Source: Bacteroidaceae bacterium
GTDB lineage: Bacteria; Bacteroidota; Bacteroidia; Bacteroidales; Bacteroidaceae
Direction: 5' to 3'
Assembly (NCBI GenBank): GCA_017617235.1
Contig: JAFZWQ010000025.1
Span: 26,926-90,925 of the forward strand
Length of the DNA stretch: 64,000 bases
A program made the translations under genes and the position numbers. The notes under the pieces are model-generated. The model searched no databases and was not told where the DNA came from. It saw nothing but the letters and a program-made list of their open reading frames with translations. Numbering within the stretch: the stretch's first letter is position 1; the number at the start of each line of letters is the position of its first letter. Below are positions 27,129-37,300 of this stretch, piece after piece.

Positions 27129-27920
27129 TTAATGTGCTATATATTTACATTTAGGATAATTAGAACAGCCAAAGAATGTGCCATACTTACCTTTTCGTTT
27201 TACAAGGTGTCCACCGCACTTCGGGCATATGCCAGAATAGATGGTAGCATCAACTTTGTTTGTTGCCAATCGCAGGTTCATGGCATGCTGCCAGTCATCC
27301 ACAAGCTCTCGAATATTGTTTTCTTCCAAGATACGAATGACTTCCCTGACATCAACATCCGTCAAATATACAGTATTGTATCCTTTTATCAATTTCAATA
27401 GGCTGCTCTGGTAAACAACATGATATCTACTACGAACGTTGCTTAGTATGGCATCACCTGCAAATACTACAATAGGAACAATCTCAACATGAGGGAATGC
27501 TGATAAAATTTCTTTTATTCTCAAAGCATGACCAATAGATTGCTTGACTGGGTTGTAGAAGTGATTCTTCGTTACATAAGTGTAAGTCTTCCACCATTTC
27601 TTCGCATACGTCACATTTGTAATAATCATCTGCGTCCACTCCTGACGATTGTCATCTCCATAAATTTCGCCCCGATAGTTTTTGGTCTCTATAGCAAAGA
27701 TTCCATACTTAGAAACAACGATATGGTCTATTTGAGTCGTTCCTTTCTCAGTTCTGAAAACCAGGTCATTTAAAACCGTATAATCACTTGGCAGTAGTGA
27801 CAAAATAAAAGATATGCGTTTTTCCCCTCTTTTCCCTTTCTGACTTGCCGAGTTATACCAGGCAAGATAGGCAAAGAGTGCAACACCTAATATGGTTATC
27901 AGAAGGGTTATTAACTGCAT
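27129..27920 (-). CDS. NERD-domain protein with C-terminal topoisomerase-type zinc ribbon
   Basis: The 263-residue protein has an N-terminal membrane helix (MQLITLLITILGVALFAYLA). A NERD (nuclease-related) domain follows, with KGKRGEKRISFILSLLPSDY, QIDHIVVSKYGIFAIETKNY and ADAIL-like strands. It ends in a zinc ribbon with four cysteines (CPKCGGHLVKRKGKYGTFFG, then CSNYPKCKYIAH). NERD resembles restriction-type nuclease folds, and the zinc ribbon suggests nucleic-acid binding. It is a membrane-anchored, possibly DNA-processing protein; no pathway is known. The surrounding stretch looks accessory. Confidence 0.85.
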   Translation of the reverse strand: MQLITLLITILGVALFAYLAWYNSASQKGKRGEKRISFILSLLPSDYTVLNDLVFRTEKGTTQIDHIVVSKYGIFAIETKNYRGEIYGDDNRQEWTQMIITNVTYAKKWWKTYTYVTKNHFYNPVKQSIGHALRIKEILSAFPHVEIVPIVVFAGDAILSNVRSRYHVVYQSSLLKLIKGYNTVYLTDVDVREVIRILEENNIRELVDDWQHAMNLRLATNKVDATIYSGICPKCGGHLVKRKGKYGTFFGCSNYPKCKYIAH

Positions 27921-27936
27921 CGTTATCTTCTGATTA

Positions 27937-28020
27937 CTATTTTATATAGATAAGGTTACACTTATCCCCATGTACCTCTCGGGCGTTCTTGATGAATTCT
28001 TCGGTGATTAGCTTTGCCAT
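27937..28020 (-). pseudogene. 27-codon remnant resembling the DUF723-type repeat N-terminus
   Basis: From an ATG at 28018-28020 the frame reads MAKLITEEFIKNAREVHGDK and stops seven residues later. The pattern TxEEFIxxAxxVHGDK(Y) is what I remember at the start of DUF723-type proteins found in phages and bacteria, in which many more residues follow. Here the frame ends at once, so this looks like a truncated gene. It is too short for certainty. Confidence 0.5.
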
Positions 28021-28032
28021 ACCGTTTTCCGT

Positions 28033-29253
28033 TTACAATTCTTCTTTTTTACTGCTTTCAACAAACACCCTCTGCAGTTCTTCCTTTGGCGGCAGGGCTT
28101 TCAGGAGTTCGGGATCCATTTCATCGGCAGTCTTATAGGTGGCAACACCCATGGGCTGACGGAAGTCCTGCATGATGTATCCGGCATAATCCTTATCGGC
28201 CTCTTTGCAGAGGATGATACCGATGGGAGCCTCTTCGTGGTCGCGGCGGTCATCGTCGTTCAGTATCCTCAAATAGGCACTCAACTGCGCCAGGTAGCCC
28301 ACCTTGAACTTACCATTCTTCAACTCGAACACGACGGTTCGGTTCAGGTCGCGATTAAAGAACAGCAGGTCTATCCAGTGGTCGTGACCCAGTTTGTCGA
28401 AGTGAACCTGGCAGCCACAGAAGGAGAATCCACGCCCGAAGGTCATGATGAAGTTCTTCACGTTATGTACGATGTTGCTCTCTATTACATTTTCATTAAC
28501 ATCTTCGTCGTGCATGCCCAGCTCCTCCACATTGATAAAGTCAAGCAGATACTCGTCCTTGAACATCCTGATGGCGCGATAGGCCTTTTTGTAATCGGGG
28601 ATGGTCGCCAGGAAGTTGTTGGGCATCTTGTCCTGATGGTGGTAGAGGTCTTGCTTGATGACCTTCTCCAAATCCTCTACTGTTGGCTTAAATCCATCGG
28701 CATACTTCATGTAGAACACACGCTCCTCGTATGTCTTGGCCTTGGTCAGGATGGCAATATGGTGGGTGAAGCTGATGCTCAGGAACTCGCGCAAGGGGAA
28801 ATTGGGCAGATTTGCCAATTGCAATTGGCGAATCTCCTCGTCTTCTGCAATTTCGGTAGTCGGAACTACCGAATTGTCGGAATTGTTAATTTTTGTTATT
28901 TCATCAGTTGCGACTGATGATTTGGGTGGAAGAACCTGAAATTCATCAGTTACGACTGATGATTTGTTTTCGAGCTGCCTCCATTCCTCATAGAAAGTAC
29001 GCATATTGCGCATACTTGTAGCCGAGAAGCCACGAAGTCCTGGCAGTTCCTTACGCAATTGTTCGCTGATGGTTTCAATTGCGCCTGTCCCCCAATTCTT
29101 CTTCCGGCTGTTTGCCGACACATACCTGCCAATGCCGTAGTAGAGGGCCAGTTGCTCCTGATTGACGGCCTTTGCAGCTCGTGCCTGACTCTGCAGTATC
29201 GCGGTTTTGATGATATCCACCGCACCTTGATATTTTCTTATCTCGTCTGCCAT
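28033..29253 (-). CDS. DUF1016 (YhcG-type) PDDEXK nuclease-family protein
   Basis: The 406-residue protein has the N-terminal DUF1016 helical domain (YYGIGRYVSANSRKKNWGTG and LRGFSATSMRNMRTFYEEWR). Its C-terminal domain is PDDEXK-like, with GFSFCGCQVHFDKLGHDHWI, the core LLFFNRDLNRTVVFELKNGK and GIILCKEADKDYAGYIM. The E-x-K of the ELKNGK strand is present. Such proteins often accompany restriction and defence loci; no methylase or helicase is present here. Residues about 98-140 carry a duplicated SSVVTDEFQVLPPK / SSVATDEITK segment. A good promoter lies upstream. Confidence 0.88.
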   Translation of the reverse strand: MADEIRKYQGAVDIIKTAILQSQARAAKAVNQEQLALYYGIGRYVSANSRKKNWGTGAIETISEQLRKELPGLRGFSATSMRNMRTFYEEWRQLENKSSVVTDEFQVLPPKSSVATDEITKINNSDNSVVPTTEIAEDEEIRQLQLANLPNFPLREFLSISFTHHIAILTKAKTYEERVFYMKYADGFKPTVEDLEKVIKQDLYHHQDKMPNNFLATIPDYKKAYRAIRMFKDEYLLDFINVEELGMHDEDVNENVIESNIVHNVKNFIMTFGRGFSFCGCQVHFDKLGHDHWIDLLFFNRDLNRTVVFELKNGKFKVGYLAQLSAYLRILNDDDRRDHEEAPIGIILCKEADKDYAGYIMQDFRQPMGVATYKTADEMDPELLKALPPKEELQRVFVESSKKEEL

Positions 29254-29292
29254 ATATTCTTATATGTTATGCTTTTCATAGCGATTCCGCTT

Positions 29293-29324
29293 CAAAGATA
29301 CGATTAAGTGAGTAAAATACCAAA
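29293..29324 (-). promoter_or_regulatory. Promoter of the DUF1016 gene
   Basis: On the minus strand TTTG (29321-29324) precedes TATCTTTG (29293-29300) by 20 nt. The spacer CTCACTTAATCG is nearly identical to one at 44481-44500. Confidence 0.75.
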
Positions 29325-29453
29325 TTTTTGAGCAGCGAAAGCAGAGATATGCTTGCATAATCTTTGCTGAGATTCCCGCTAAAGCGCCTACCCGTAGCCT
29401 TTCTCACCTCTCACTAAACTTCTAAACTTCTAAATCACTCGCTCGAACTTGTT

Positions 29454-29515
29454 CGCTTGCGTAACAACGTGGAGCAAGTAACCGGCTTGCCGCTTGCGTA
29501 ACAACGTGGAGCAAG
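29454..29515 (+). repeat. 25-bp direct repeat, two copies
   Basis: CGCTTGCGTAACAACGTGGA followed by GCAAG occurs at 29454-29478 and again at 29491-29515. The 29254-29592 gap has no gene; it holds a promoter, this repeat, a terminator and a G-tract. Confidence 0.8.
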
Positions 29516-29525
29516 AAATCACAAG

Positions 29526-29558
29526 AAAAAGGCGCTGTCCGGGGTGGATAGCGCCTTT
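29526..29558 (-). terminator. Terminator after cysQ
   Basis: AAGGCGCT and GTCC pair with GGAT-type sequence and AGCGCCTT, followed on the minus strand by a T-run. The stem is close in sequence to the terminator at 26298-26331. Confidence 0.8.
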
Positions 29559-29569
29559 GTGTTGTGTGT

Positions 29570-29585
29570 GGGGGGGGGGGGGGGG
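29570..29585 (+). repeat. 16-nt poly-G tract
   Basis: Sixteen consecutive G residues lie between the cysQ stop (8 bp away) and its terminator. Such tracts are prone to slippage or assembly error. Confidence 0.9.
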
Positions 29586-29592
29586 AAGGAGA

Positions 29593-30414
29593 TTAGCAGA
29601 CGAGGAACCAGGGATTGTGGAGGTCTTCCTTGTTGTATTTCAGGGGTAGGTCGGTACCTGCCTGATATACCCACCTGCCGGCACAGGCGGCAATGGCGTG
29701 ACCGGCTGCGGTGTCCCACTCCATGGTGGGGGCATAGCGGGGATAGGCATCGGCCTTGCCCTCTGCCACCAGACAAATCTTCAGGCTGCTGCCCGAGGAG
29801 ATGATGTCCACCTCGCCGTGTTGCTTACGTGCATCCTCGATAAACTGTTCCGTTTCGGGGCTCATGTGACTGCGGCTGGCCACAATGGTATAGGGACGTC
29901 CATCGGGTTGTGGCAAGGGCAGGCGCTGGGCACGTGCTATGAGGTCGGGCAAGCGTTCCTCGCTGTCCCACGATTCGATGTTCTCGACCTTGTATGCGCC
30001 CAAAAGGGGCTCTGCAAAATACAGTTCCTTGCGGGCAGGAACGTAGATGACGCCCACATGGGGGTGGGTATCGAGCACAAGGGCAATGTTCACGGTGAAT
30101 TCCCCGTTACGCTTGATGAATTCCTTGGTTCCATCCAACGGATCTACCAGCCAGAAAGCGTCCCACAGGCTGCGTGTCTTGTAATCGCAATGCTCGCCTT
30201 CTTCGCTCAGAATGGGCAGTCCCGTTTCCCACAACATACCCGTAATACGGTGGTGGGCAGCTCTATCCGCCAACGTCAGCGGAGAATTGTCGGCTTTGCG
30301 TTCAATCCCAAAATCCTGATTGGGGTCGGTATAAATCTTCATGATGTCCTGTCCTGCAGCCAATGCGGCACGAATGGCCACGCTGAGGACGGACTTTAGT
30401 TTGTTTTGCTCCAT
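29593..30414 (-). CDS. cysQ: 3'(2'),5'-bisphosphate nucleotidase
   Basis: CysQ removes phosphate from adenosine 3',5'-bisphosphate, a by-product of sulfate assimilation and sulfotransfer. The protein has the inositol-monophosphatase fold motifs: SEEGEHCDYKTR, WLVDPLDGTKEFIKRNGEFT (metal-binding DPLDGT) and PTMEWDTAAGHAIAACAGR. I chose the ATG at 30412-30414 (MEQNKLKSVLSVAIRAALAA), since the longer frame begins with TTG inside a promoter -7 box (TACCTTTG, 30433-30440). Single-gene transcript ending at the terminator near 29.54 kb. Confidence 0.92.
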   Translation of the reverse strand: MEQNKLKSVLSVAIRAALAAGQDIMKIYTDPNQDFGIERKADNSPLTLADRAAHHRITGMLWETGLPILSEEGEHCDYKTRSLWDAFWLVDPLDGTKEFIKRNGEFTVNIALVLDTHPHVGVIYVPARKELYFAEPLLGAYKVENIESWDSEERLPDLIARAQRLPLPQPDGRPYTIVASRSHMSPETEQFIEDARKQHGEVDIISSGSSLKICLVAEGKADAYPRYAPTMEWDTAAGHAIAACAGRWVYQAGTDLPLKYNKEDLHNPWFLVC

Positions 30415-30449
30415 AAATTCGATTTTCGAGTACAAAGGTAATATTTTAT

Positions 30450-30481
30450 ATTGAAAATTGAAAATTTAAAATTGAAAATTC
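30450..30481. repeat. A/T heptad array upstream of cysQ
   Basis: Units ATTGAAA, ATTGAAA, ATTTAAA and ATTGAAA are contiguous. Confidence 0.7.
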
Positions 30482-30574
30482 TCGCACAGCGAGCGACTAT
30501 GTCGGTTACTTGCTCCTCTGCGCTACGCAAGCGACTACGTCGATTACTCGCACAGCGAGCGACTACGTCGGTTA
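30481..30574 (+). repeat. 28-bp direct repeat, two full copies and one partial copy
   Basis: CTCGCACAGCGAGCGACTAY followed by GTCGGTTA occurs at 30481-30508 and 30547-30574. A shortened copy (CTACGCAAGCGACTACGTCG, ATTA) lies between. Each full copy contains a small CTCGC-ACA-GCGAG hairpin. No gene lies between 30415 and 30716. Confidence 0.8.
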
Positions 30575-30716
30575 GAAGATTGAAAATTTAGAGCAACGAG
30601 AGCAGTGCCTGTCAATTAGAAAATGGGAAAAAAGAGGCTTTTAGGATTCGGATTTACAATATTTGGGCGTCGCGCGCGTTATTATAAAGGAATTAACGCG
30701 TAAAAAAACGACAAAA

Positions 30717-31310
30717 ATGATAGAATACGTACGTGGGACATTGGAAGAACTGACACCGACACTGGCCGTTGTCGATTGTCAGGGTGTAGGCTATGGACTG
30801 AACATCAGCCTGGGCACATTTTCTGCCATTCAGGGAAAGCGCGAAGTAAAGCTCTTTGTTTACGAGGTGATTCGCGAGGATGCGTTCCAGCTGTGGGGTT
30901 TTGCCACGAAGAGCGAACGCGAGTTGTTCCTGCAACTGACCAGCGTCAGCGGCATCGGTGCAGCAATGGCCCGTATGATTCTCTCCGCTTTCTCGCCTGC
31001 TGAACTGGTGGAAATCATCAGCATGGGCAACGACCGTGCCCTGAAAGGTGTGAAGGGAATAGGCCCAAAGGCCGCACAGCGTGTCATCGTGGACCTGAAG
31101 GACAAAATCCTGGGTCTGGACATCGCCCCAACAAGCACTGTTGCCCAGTCGTCCGTCGTGAACCAGGAGACGCAGCAGGAAGCCGTTGCCGCACTGACCA
31201 TGTTGGGCTTCAGTCCTGCCCCATCGGCCAAGGTGGTTACGAAACTGCTGTCGGAAGACCCCACGATGCCCGTGGAGCAAATCATCAAGCAAGCGCTGAA
31301 AATGCCATAA
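30717..31310 (+). CDS. ruvA: Holliday junction branch migration protein RuvA
   Basis: RuvA binds four-way junctions and recruits the RuvB motor. The 197-residue protein has the OB domain (MIEYVRGTLEELTPTLAVVD), tandem helix-hairpin-helix motifs (TSVSGIGAAMARMILSAF and LKGVKGIGPKAAQRVIVDLK) and the C-terminal RuvB-binding domain (AVAALTMLGFSPAPSAKVVT). ATG at 30717 is the natural start; upstream residues are not conserved. It precedes sprA as in other Bacteroidota. A heptad array separates the two. Confidence 0.96.
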   Translation: MIEYVRGTLEELTPTLAVVDCQGVGYGLNISLGTFSAIQGKREVKLFVYEVIREDAFQLWGFATKSERELFLQLTSVSGIGAAMARMILSAFSPAELVEIISMGNDRALKGVKGIGPKAAQRVIVDLKDKILGLDIAPTSTVAQSSVVNQETQQEAVAALTMLGFSPAPSAKVVTKLLSEDPTMPVEQIIKQALKMP

Positions 31311-31317
31311 AAATGAC

Positions 31318-31383
31318 AAGTGAAAAGTGAAAAGTGAAAAATGAATAGTGAAACATGAGAGGTGAAAAATGAGAGGTGAGAGG
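31318..31383 (+). repeat. Heptad array containing the sprA start codon
   Basis: Nine and a half units (AAGTGAA three times, AAATGAA, TAGTGAA, ACATGAG, AGGTGAA, AAATGAG, AGGTGAG) run from just after ruvA into sprA. The sprA ATG (31369) and its first codons (MRGER) are part of the array. Confidence 0.85.
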
Positions 31384-34300
31384 CTAATATTACGATTGCT
31401 GCTGGCCGTAGTCATAAGTGCTGCGGCCATTGGTGCGTCTTATGCTTCACCCTTAACCCTTAATTCCTATGCCGAGGCTCCAAAGGACACCACGACACAG
31501 AAGAAACCACGCTATTCGGTACGTAAGACTTCGGCACAAACACGAGACGATGTTAAACAGAAGTCCGCTGACCTGAAAGACCCCGACAACCTGCAGACCG
31601 AAGTCTCGTACGACGAGAAGACCAATACCTATCAGGTGGGTACAACCCTGAAGGGAGGTACTGCGCAAACGGGACAAAAAAACAACACCAACACCTCGAA
31701 GACAAACACCTCGAACAATAAGTCGACAGGAAAGTCTTCGAACAATAAGAACCAAAGCCGCAACGCCACCAACGTAACCAGCACAGGAACGGCCAGTGGA
31801 CTGGGCTACACCAGCAGCACACAGACCCAATTCGGGTTGGTGGGCAACTACCTGAACACCCCCCTGCTGATGACACCCGACGAGTATAAGGAATGGACCA
31901 TGCAACAGAGCATGGCCCGCTATTTCCGCGACCGCAATGCCGAATTGTTCGAATCGAAGGGACAGTCGAAATTCGATTTCACGGACATGCACTTCGACCT
32001 GGGACCTGCCGAAAAGATATTCGGTCCGGGCGGTGTGCAAATCAAAACCCAGGGTTCGGCAGAATTGAAGCTGGGTATGAACAGCAAGAAGGTGAACAAC
32101 CCCTCGCTGGCCGCCAACCGTCGCAAGACCACAGGCTTTGATTTCGACGAGAAAATCAACCTGAACTTGACGGGTAGCGTGGGCGACAAAATCAAGATGA
32201 GTCTGAACTACAACACCGACGCCACTTTCGATTTCGATGCCCAGAACATGAAATTGAAATACGACGGCAAGGAGGACGAGATTATCAAGTTGGTAGAGGC
32301 CGGTAACGTATCTTTCCCCTCGAACAACAGCCTCATCCCGGGTGTCAGCAGCTTGTTTGGCTTGCGTACCGATGTGCAGTTCGGACGATTGAAAATGCAA
32401 ACCGTAGTCAGCCAGAAGAAGAGTGCATCGAAGAGTGTATCGTCGAAAGGCGGCGGCTCGACGAACTCCTTCGAGTTCTCGGCTACCAACTACGAGGAGA
32501 ACCGCCACTTCTTCCTGTCCCACTTCTTCCGTCAGCAGTACGACAAGAATATGAAGACACTGCCCACCATTGCCAGCGGTGTCAACATCAAGCGTGTGGA
32601 AATCTGGGTAACGAACAAGACATCGAACGTTGCCAACAACCGCAACATCATCGCATTGTCGGACTTGGGCGAAAACGACAACATCGGTAACACCGATCTG
32701 TGGGTGCCCGGTATAGTAAACGTGCCCTCGAACAAGGCCAACGACGAATACCAGACCCTGACAAGCACACTGGACGGTGCACGCGACATCAGTCAGGCAA
32801 CTCAATTGCTCGACGGCTACGGAATGGTAGGAGGCGAAGACTACGAAAAGCTGCAAAGCGCCCGCCTGCTCTCCAGCTCGGAATACTACGTAAACACGGC
32901 ACTGGGTTACGTCTCCCTGAACAGCACCCTGCAAACCGACGATGTGCTGGGCGTGGCTTTCGAATACACCTACAACGGTACCACCTACCAGGTGGGTGAG
33001 TTCAGTTCCGACATGACGGACAATACGAAAGCCCTGTATGTAAAGTTGTTGAAGCCATCAAGCGGCAGTCCCCAACTGGTAACCTGGCGACTGATGATGA
33101 AAAACGTCTATAGCCTGGGAGCATCCAGCGTGTCGAAAGAGAAATTCAAACTCGACATCAAGTACCAAAGCGACTCCAGCGGCGTGTACATCACCTATCT
33201 GCCCGAACAGAAGTTGAAGAGCACCACCTTGCTGAAAGCCATGAATCTGGACCGTCTGGACAATAACAACAAGGCAAATTCTAACGGTCAGTTCGACTTC
33301 GTAGAGGGCTACACCATCTACAAGGGACGCATCTACTTCCCTGTTGCAGAGCCCTTTGGTGCACACCTGCGGAAATGGATTGGCGACGATCAGATTGCCG
33401 ACAAATACTGCTTCCCTGAACTATACGACAGCACCAAGACGGTGGCCAAACAGAGAGCCGAGCACGACAAGTTCATGCTGACGGGTCAGTACAAAGGCAG
33501 CAACGGCAGCCAGATAGACCTGGGGGCCACGAACATTGCCCAGGGGTCGGTGGTGGTAACAGCCGGTGGTGTCACCCTGACCGAGAATACCGACTACACG
33601 GTGGATTACAACATGGGTATTGTAACCATCATCAACCAGAGCATCATCGATGCGGGTACCAAGGTGAATGCTTCCGTAGAGTCGAACGACAACTACGGCA
33701 TGCAGCGCAAAACCATGATGGGTGTGAACCTCGACTACGAACTGAGCAAGAACTTCACTGTCGGCGCCTCCATCATGTTCCTCAACGAGCAACCCCTGAC
33801 CACCAAGGTATCCATGGGTAACGAACCGTTGCGTAACACCCTGTGGGGTGCCCATATGTCGTGGAAAACCAAGAGTCAGTGGCTGACGAACATGATTGAT
33901 AAACTGCCGCTCATCCACGCCACACAACCCAGCCAGATTACCTTCAACGCCGAATTTGCCCAACTGATGGCCGGACAGAACAAAAAGGTGCAGGGCAACG
34001 CCTCGTACCTCGACGATTTCGAGAACTCGTCGTACAAGGAACCCCTGGGCACACCCCAATACTGGGTACAGGCCAGCACCCCGTCGATGTTCCCCGAGAG
34101 TCGTCTGACCGACGATATTCGCTATGGCTACAATCGCGCTCTGTTGGCGTGGTACTACGTTGACCCGCTTTTCACCCGTCGCAGCAGCACCCTCACCCCC
34201 AGTCACATCAAAAGCGACCTCGACCAACTGTCGAACCACTACGTACGCGAGGTGTACGAACGCGAGCTCTATCCCCAAAAGGCCCAGAACAGCTACACAT

Positions 34301-37300
34301 CGGCCACACCGCTCAGTGTACTGAATCTGGCTTTCTACCCCAAGGAGCGTGGAGCCTACAACCTATCGACAGACGTTGACCAGGATGGCAAATTCCTACG
34401 TCCCACCGAGAAATGGGGTGGCATGATGCGCAAGATGGACAACACCGACTTCGAGACGATGAACGTACAATACCTGGAATTCTGGATGCTCGACCCGTTC
34501 ATCTACACCCGCGACCTGCCGGGCAACCACGGTGGTGACTTCTACATCAACCTGGGTGAGGTGTCCGAGGACATCCTGAAGGACGGTAAGAAATACTTCG
34601 AAAGCGGAATGCCCATCGATGGCGACGCCTCGTACTATACGGAAACAAACTGGGGACGCATTCCAAACACCACCAGCGTAACCTATGCATTTAACAACGA
34701 AGGTGGTGCACGAACGGCACAGGACATCGGTCTGAACGGCCTCTCATCGGAACAGGAACGCACCTTCGGAGCTTATGCCCAATATCTGCAGGACATGCAG
34801 GGAAAGGTAAATGCCCAGGTCTATGATTCCATTTACAACGACCCTGCCGGCGACGACTACCACTACTATCGCGGCACCGACTATGACCAGGCACGCACCA
34901 GCATCCTGGAACGCTACAAACGCATCAACATGCCCGAGGGTAACTCGCCCGATTCGGACAACTCGCCCGAACGATACGAAACAGCCTACAAGACCACACC
35001 CGACGTCGAGGACCTGAACCAGGACTACACGCTGAACGAATACGAGAAATATTTCCAGTACCACGTTTCCGTACGTCCCGAAGACCTGGTGGTGGGCCGC
35101 AACCATATTGTCGATAAGCGTGTCTATACCGCCACCCTGCGCAACGGCAACAAGGAAGAGGTGCATTGGTATCTGTTCCGCGTTCCCCTCTACGACTACG
35201 AGTCGAAGGTGGGTAACATCAGCGACTTCACCAGCATCCGTTTCATGCGCATGTTCCTTACTAATTTCGAGGAACCCATCGTCATGCGACTGGCCACTCT
35301 GGATCTTGTTCACGGCGACTGGCGCAGCTACGACCAAGCTCTCTACACCGGCGAAGCTCCCAGCACCAGCGCCACCATGACGGTGAGCACCGTGAACCTA
35401 GAGGAAAACAGCAGCAAGCAACCCGTCAACTATGTGCTGCCTCCTGGCATCAGTCGTGTTACCGACCCCGGTCAGAGCCAGTTGGTGGAGGAAAACGAAC
35501 AGGCGCTGTGCATGATTGTCGAGAACCTGTCGCCCGGCGATGCAAAGGCTGTGTACAAGAACTGTAACTACGACATGCGCCAGTACAAGCACCTGCAACT
35601 CTTCGTTCACGCCAATGCCCTGATGAACGACATTACTGACCTGTCCGATGGCGAAACCAGCATCTTCCTGCGCCTGGGTTCCGACTACAAGAGCAACTTC
35701 TATGAATACGAGGTTCCCTTGCAGCTGACCCCCGAAGGCAACTACGACCGTTTCTCGCCAAGCGACTGCCGCAGCGTATGGCCTGCCGACAACATGATAA
35801 ACATCGACATGGACATCCTGACGGAACTGAAGAAGGAACGCAACAAGCAGAAGAGTCTGGGGATGACCAGCTTCAACCAGCTCTACCACAGCTACGACGA
35901 AAGCCATCCCAACAACCGCATCTCTATCATGGGTAACCCCACGTTGGGCGAGGTGAAGACCATCATGATTGGTGTCCGCAACAACGGTCGTACGGTGAAG
36001 AGCGTCGAGGTATGGGCCAACGAACTGCGCCTGCAGGAATTCACGAACGATGGTGGTTGGGCTGCTCAAGGCTCGCTGAACATCCAACTGAGCGACCTAG
36101 GCAGCGTGAATGCAACAGCGCACGTTGAGACTGCTGGCTTCGGTGGTATCGAACAGAGCGTAGCCGACCGCAAGGACGAGGACAGTTACAACTACGCCGT
36201 CACCACCCAATTCAACCTGGGCAAGATATTCCCGGAAAAAGCAAAGGTTAATGCACCCGTTTACTACAGTTTCAGCCAGGAACGGGTGAAACCCAAATAC
36301 AATCCGCTGGACACCGATATGTTGCTAAGCGATGCCCTGGATGCCCTGCAGACGAAGGAAGAGAAAGATTCGCTGAAGGCCCTCACCACGACCAAGGAGA
36401 CGCAGCGCAACCTGTCGTTCTCAGGCATCAAGGTGAACATCGCATCGCGCAAACACCCCATGCCCTACGATCCGGCAAACTTCACCTTCAACTACTCACG
36501 CAACTCCACCGAACGCGAAGGGGTCACCACCGTCTATGAACACAACCGCACGTGGCGTGCTGGCATGAACTATTCGTGGAGCCCCAACTGGAAAGCCTGG
36601 GAACCCTTCAAGAAAAGCATCAAGTCGAAATCCAAGTGGCTCACACTACTCAAGGAACAGAACCTGTCGTTCGCTCCCCAGAACATCACGTTCAGCACCG
36701 ATCTCAACCGCACCTACTATGAACTGCAGGAACGCGACGTCGAGAACCTGGATAACAACCAGAGCATTCCCGTCACCTTCTCCCAGACCTATCTGTGGAA
36801 CCGCGAATTCTCGTTCAAATGGGATATCTTCAAGGCGCTGCACTTCTCGTTCCAGAGCGGAACACATGCCGAGGTAGAGGAACCATACACTCCCGTCAAC
36901 AAGGACCTGTATGCCGATAAATACGATGCGTGGAAGGATTCCGTGAAGATGAGCCTTCGCAATTTCGGACGTCCGCTCGACTACAGTCAGACGGCCCAGC
37001 TCTCCTACAAGCTCCCCATCGACAAGCTGCCCATGTTCGACTGGCTCACTGCCGATGCGTCGTATAACAGCAACTATTCGTGGCGTCGTGGTACGGAAAT
37101 GGAGGATGGCACCACCCTGGGCAACACCATCAACACCCAGCGAACGGTGAATCTCAACGGCAAACTGGCCATGGAGACGCTCTACAACCATTCGAACTTC
37201 CTGAAAGAAGCCAACAAGCGTTTCTCAGCGTCGAAGGCCAAGAGCGAATCGAAGAAGAAAGCCGATGCCAAGAAGAAAGAGCAGGAAGCCAAGAAGAAAA

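Noticed and set aside
27129-29253. Complete restriction-modification or defence system
   Set aside because: NERD and DUF1016 proteins are present, but no methyltransferase, helicase or specificity subunit is found nearby.
30481-30574. Possible CRISPR array from the 28-bp repeats
   Set aside because: There are only two full copies and one partial copy, the intervening sequence is itself a diverged copy, and no cas genes are present.
31453-32934. 493-codon minus-strand frame inside sprA
   Set aside because: It is antisense to a conserved region of SprA and has Val/Gln/Arg-biased composition typical of mirror frames.
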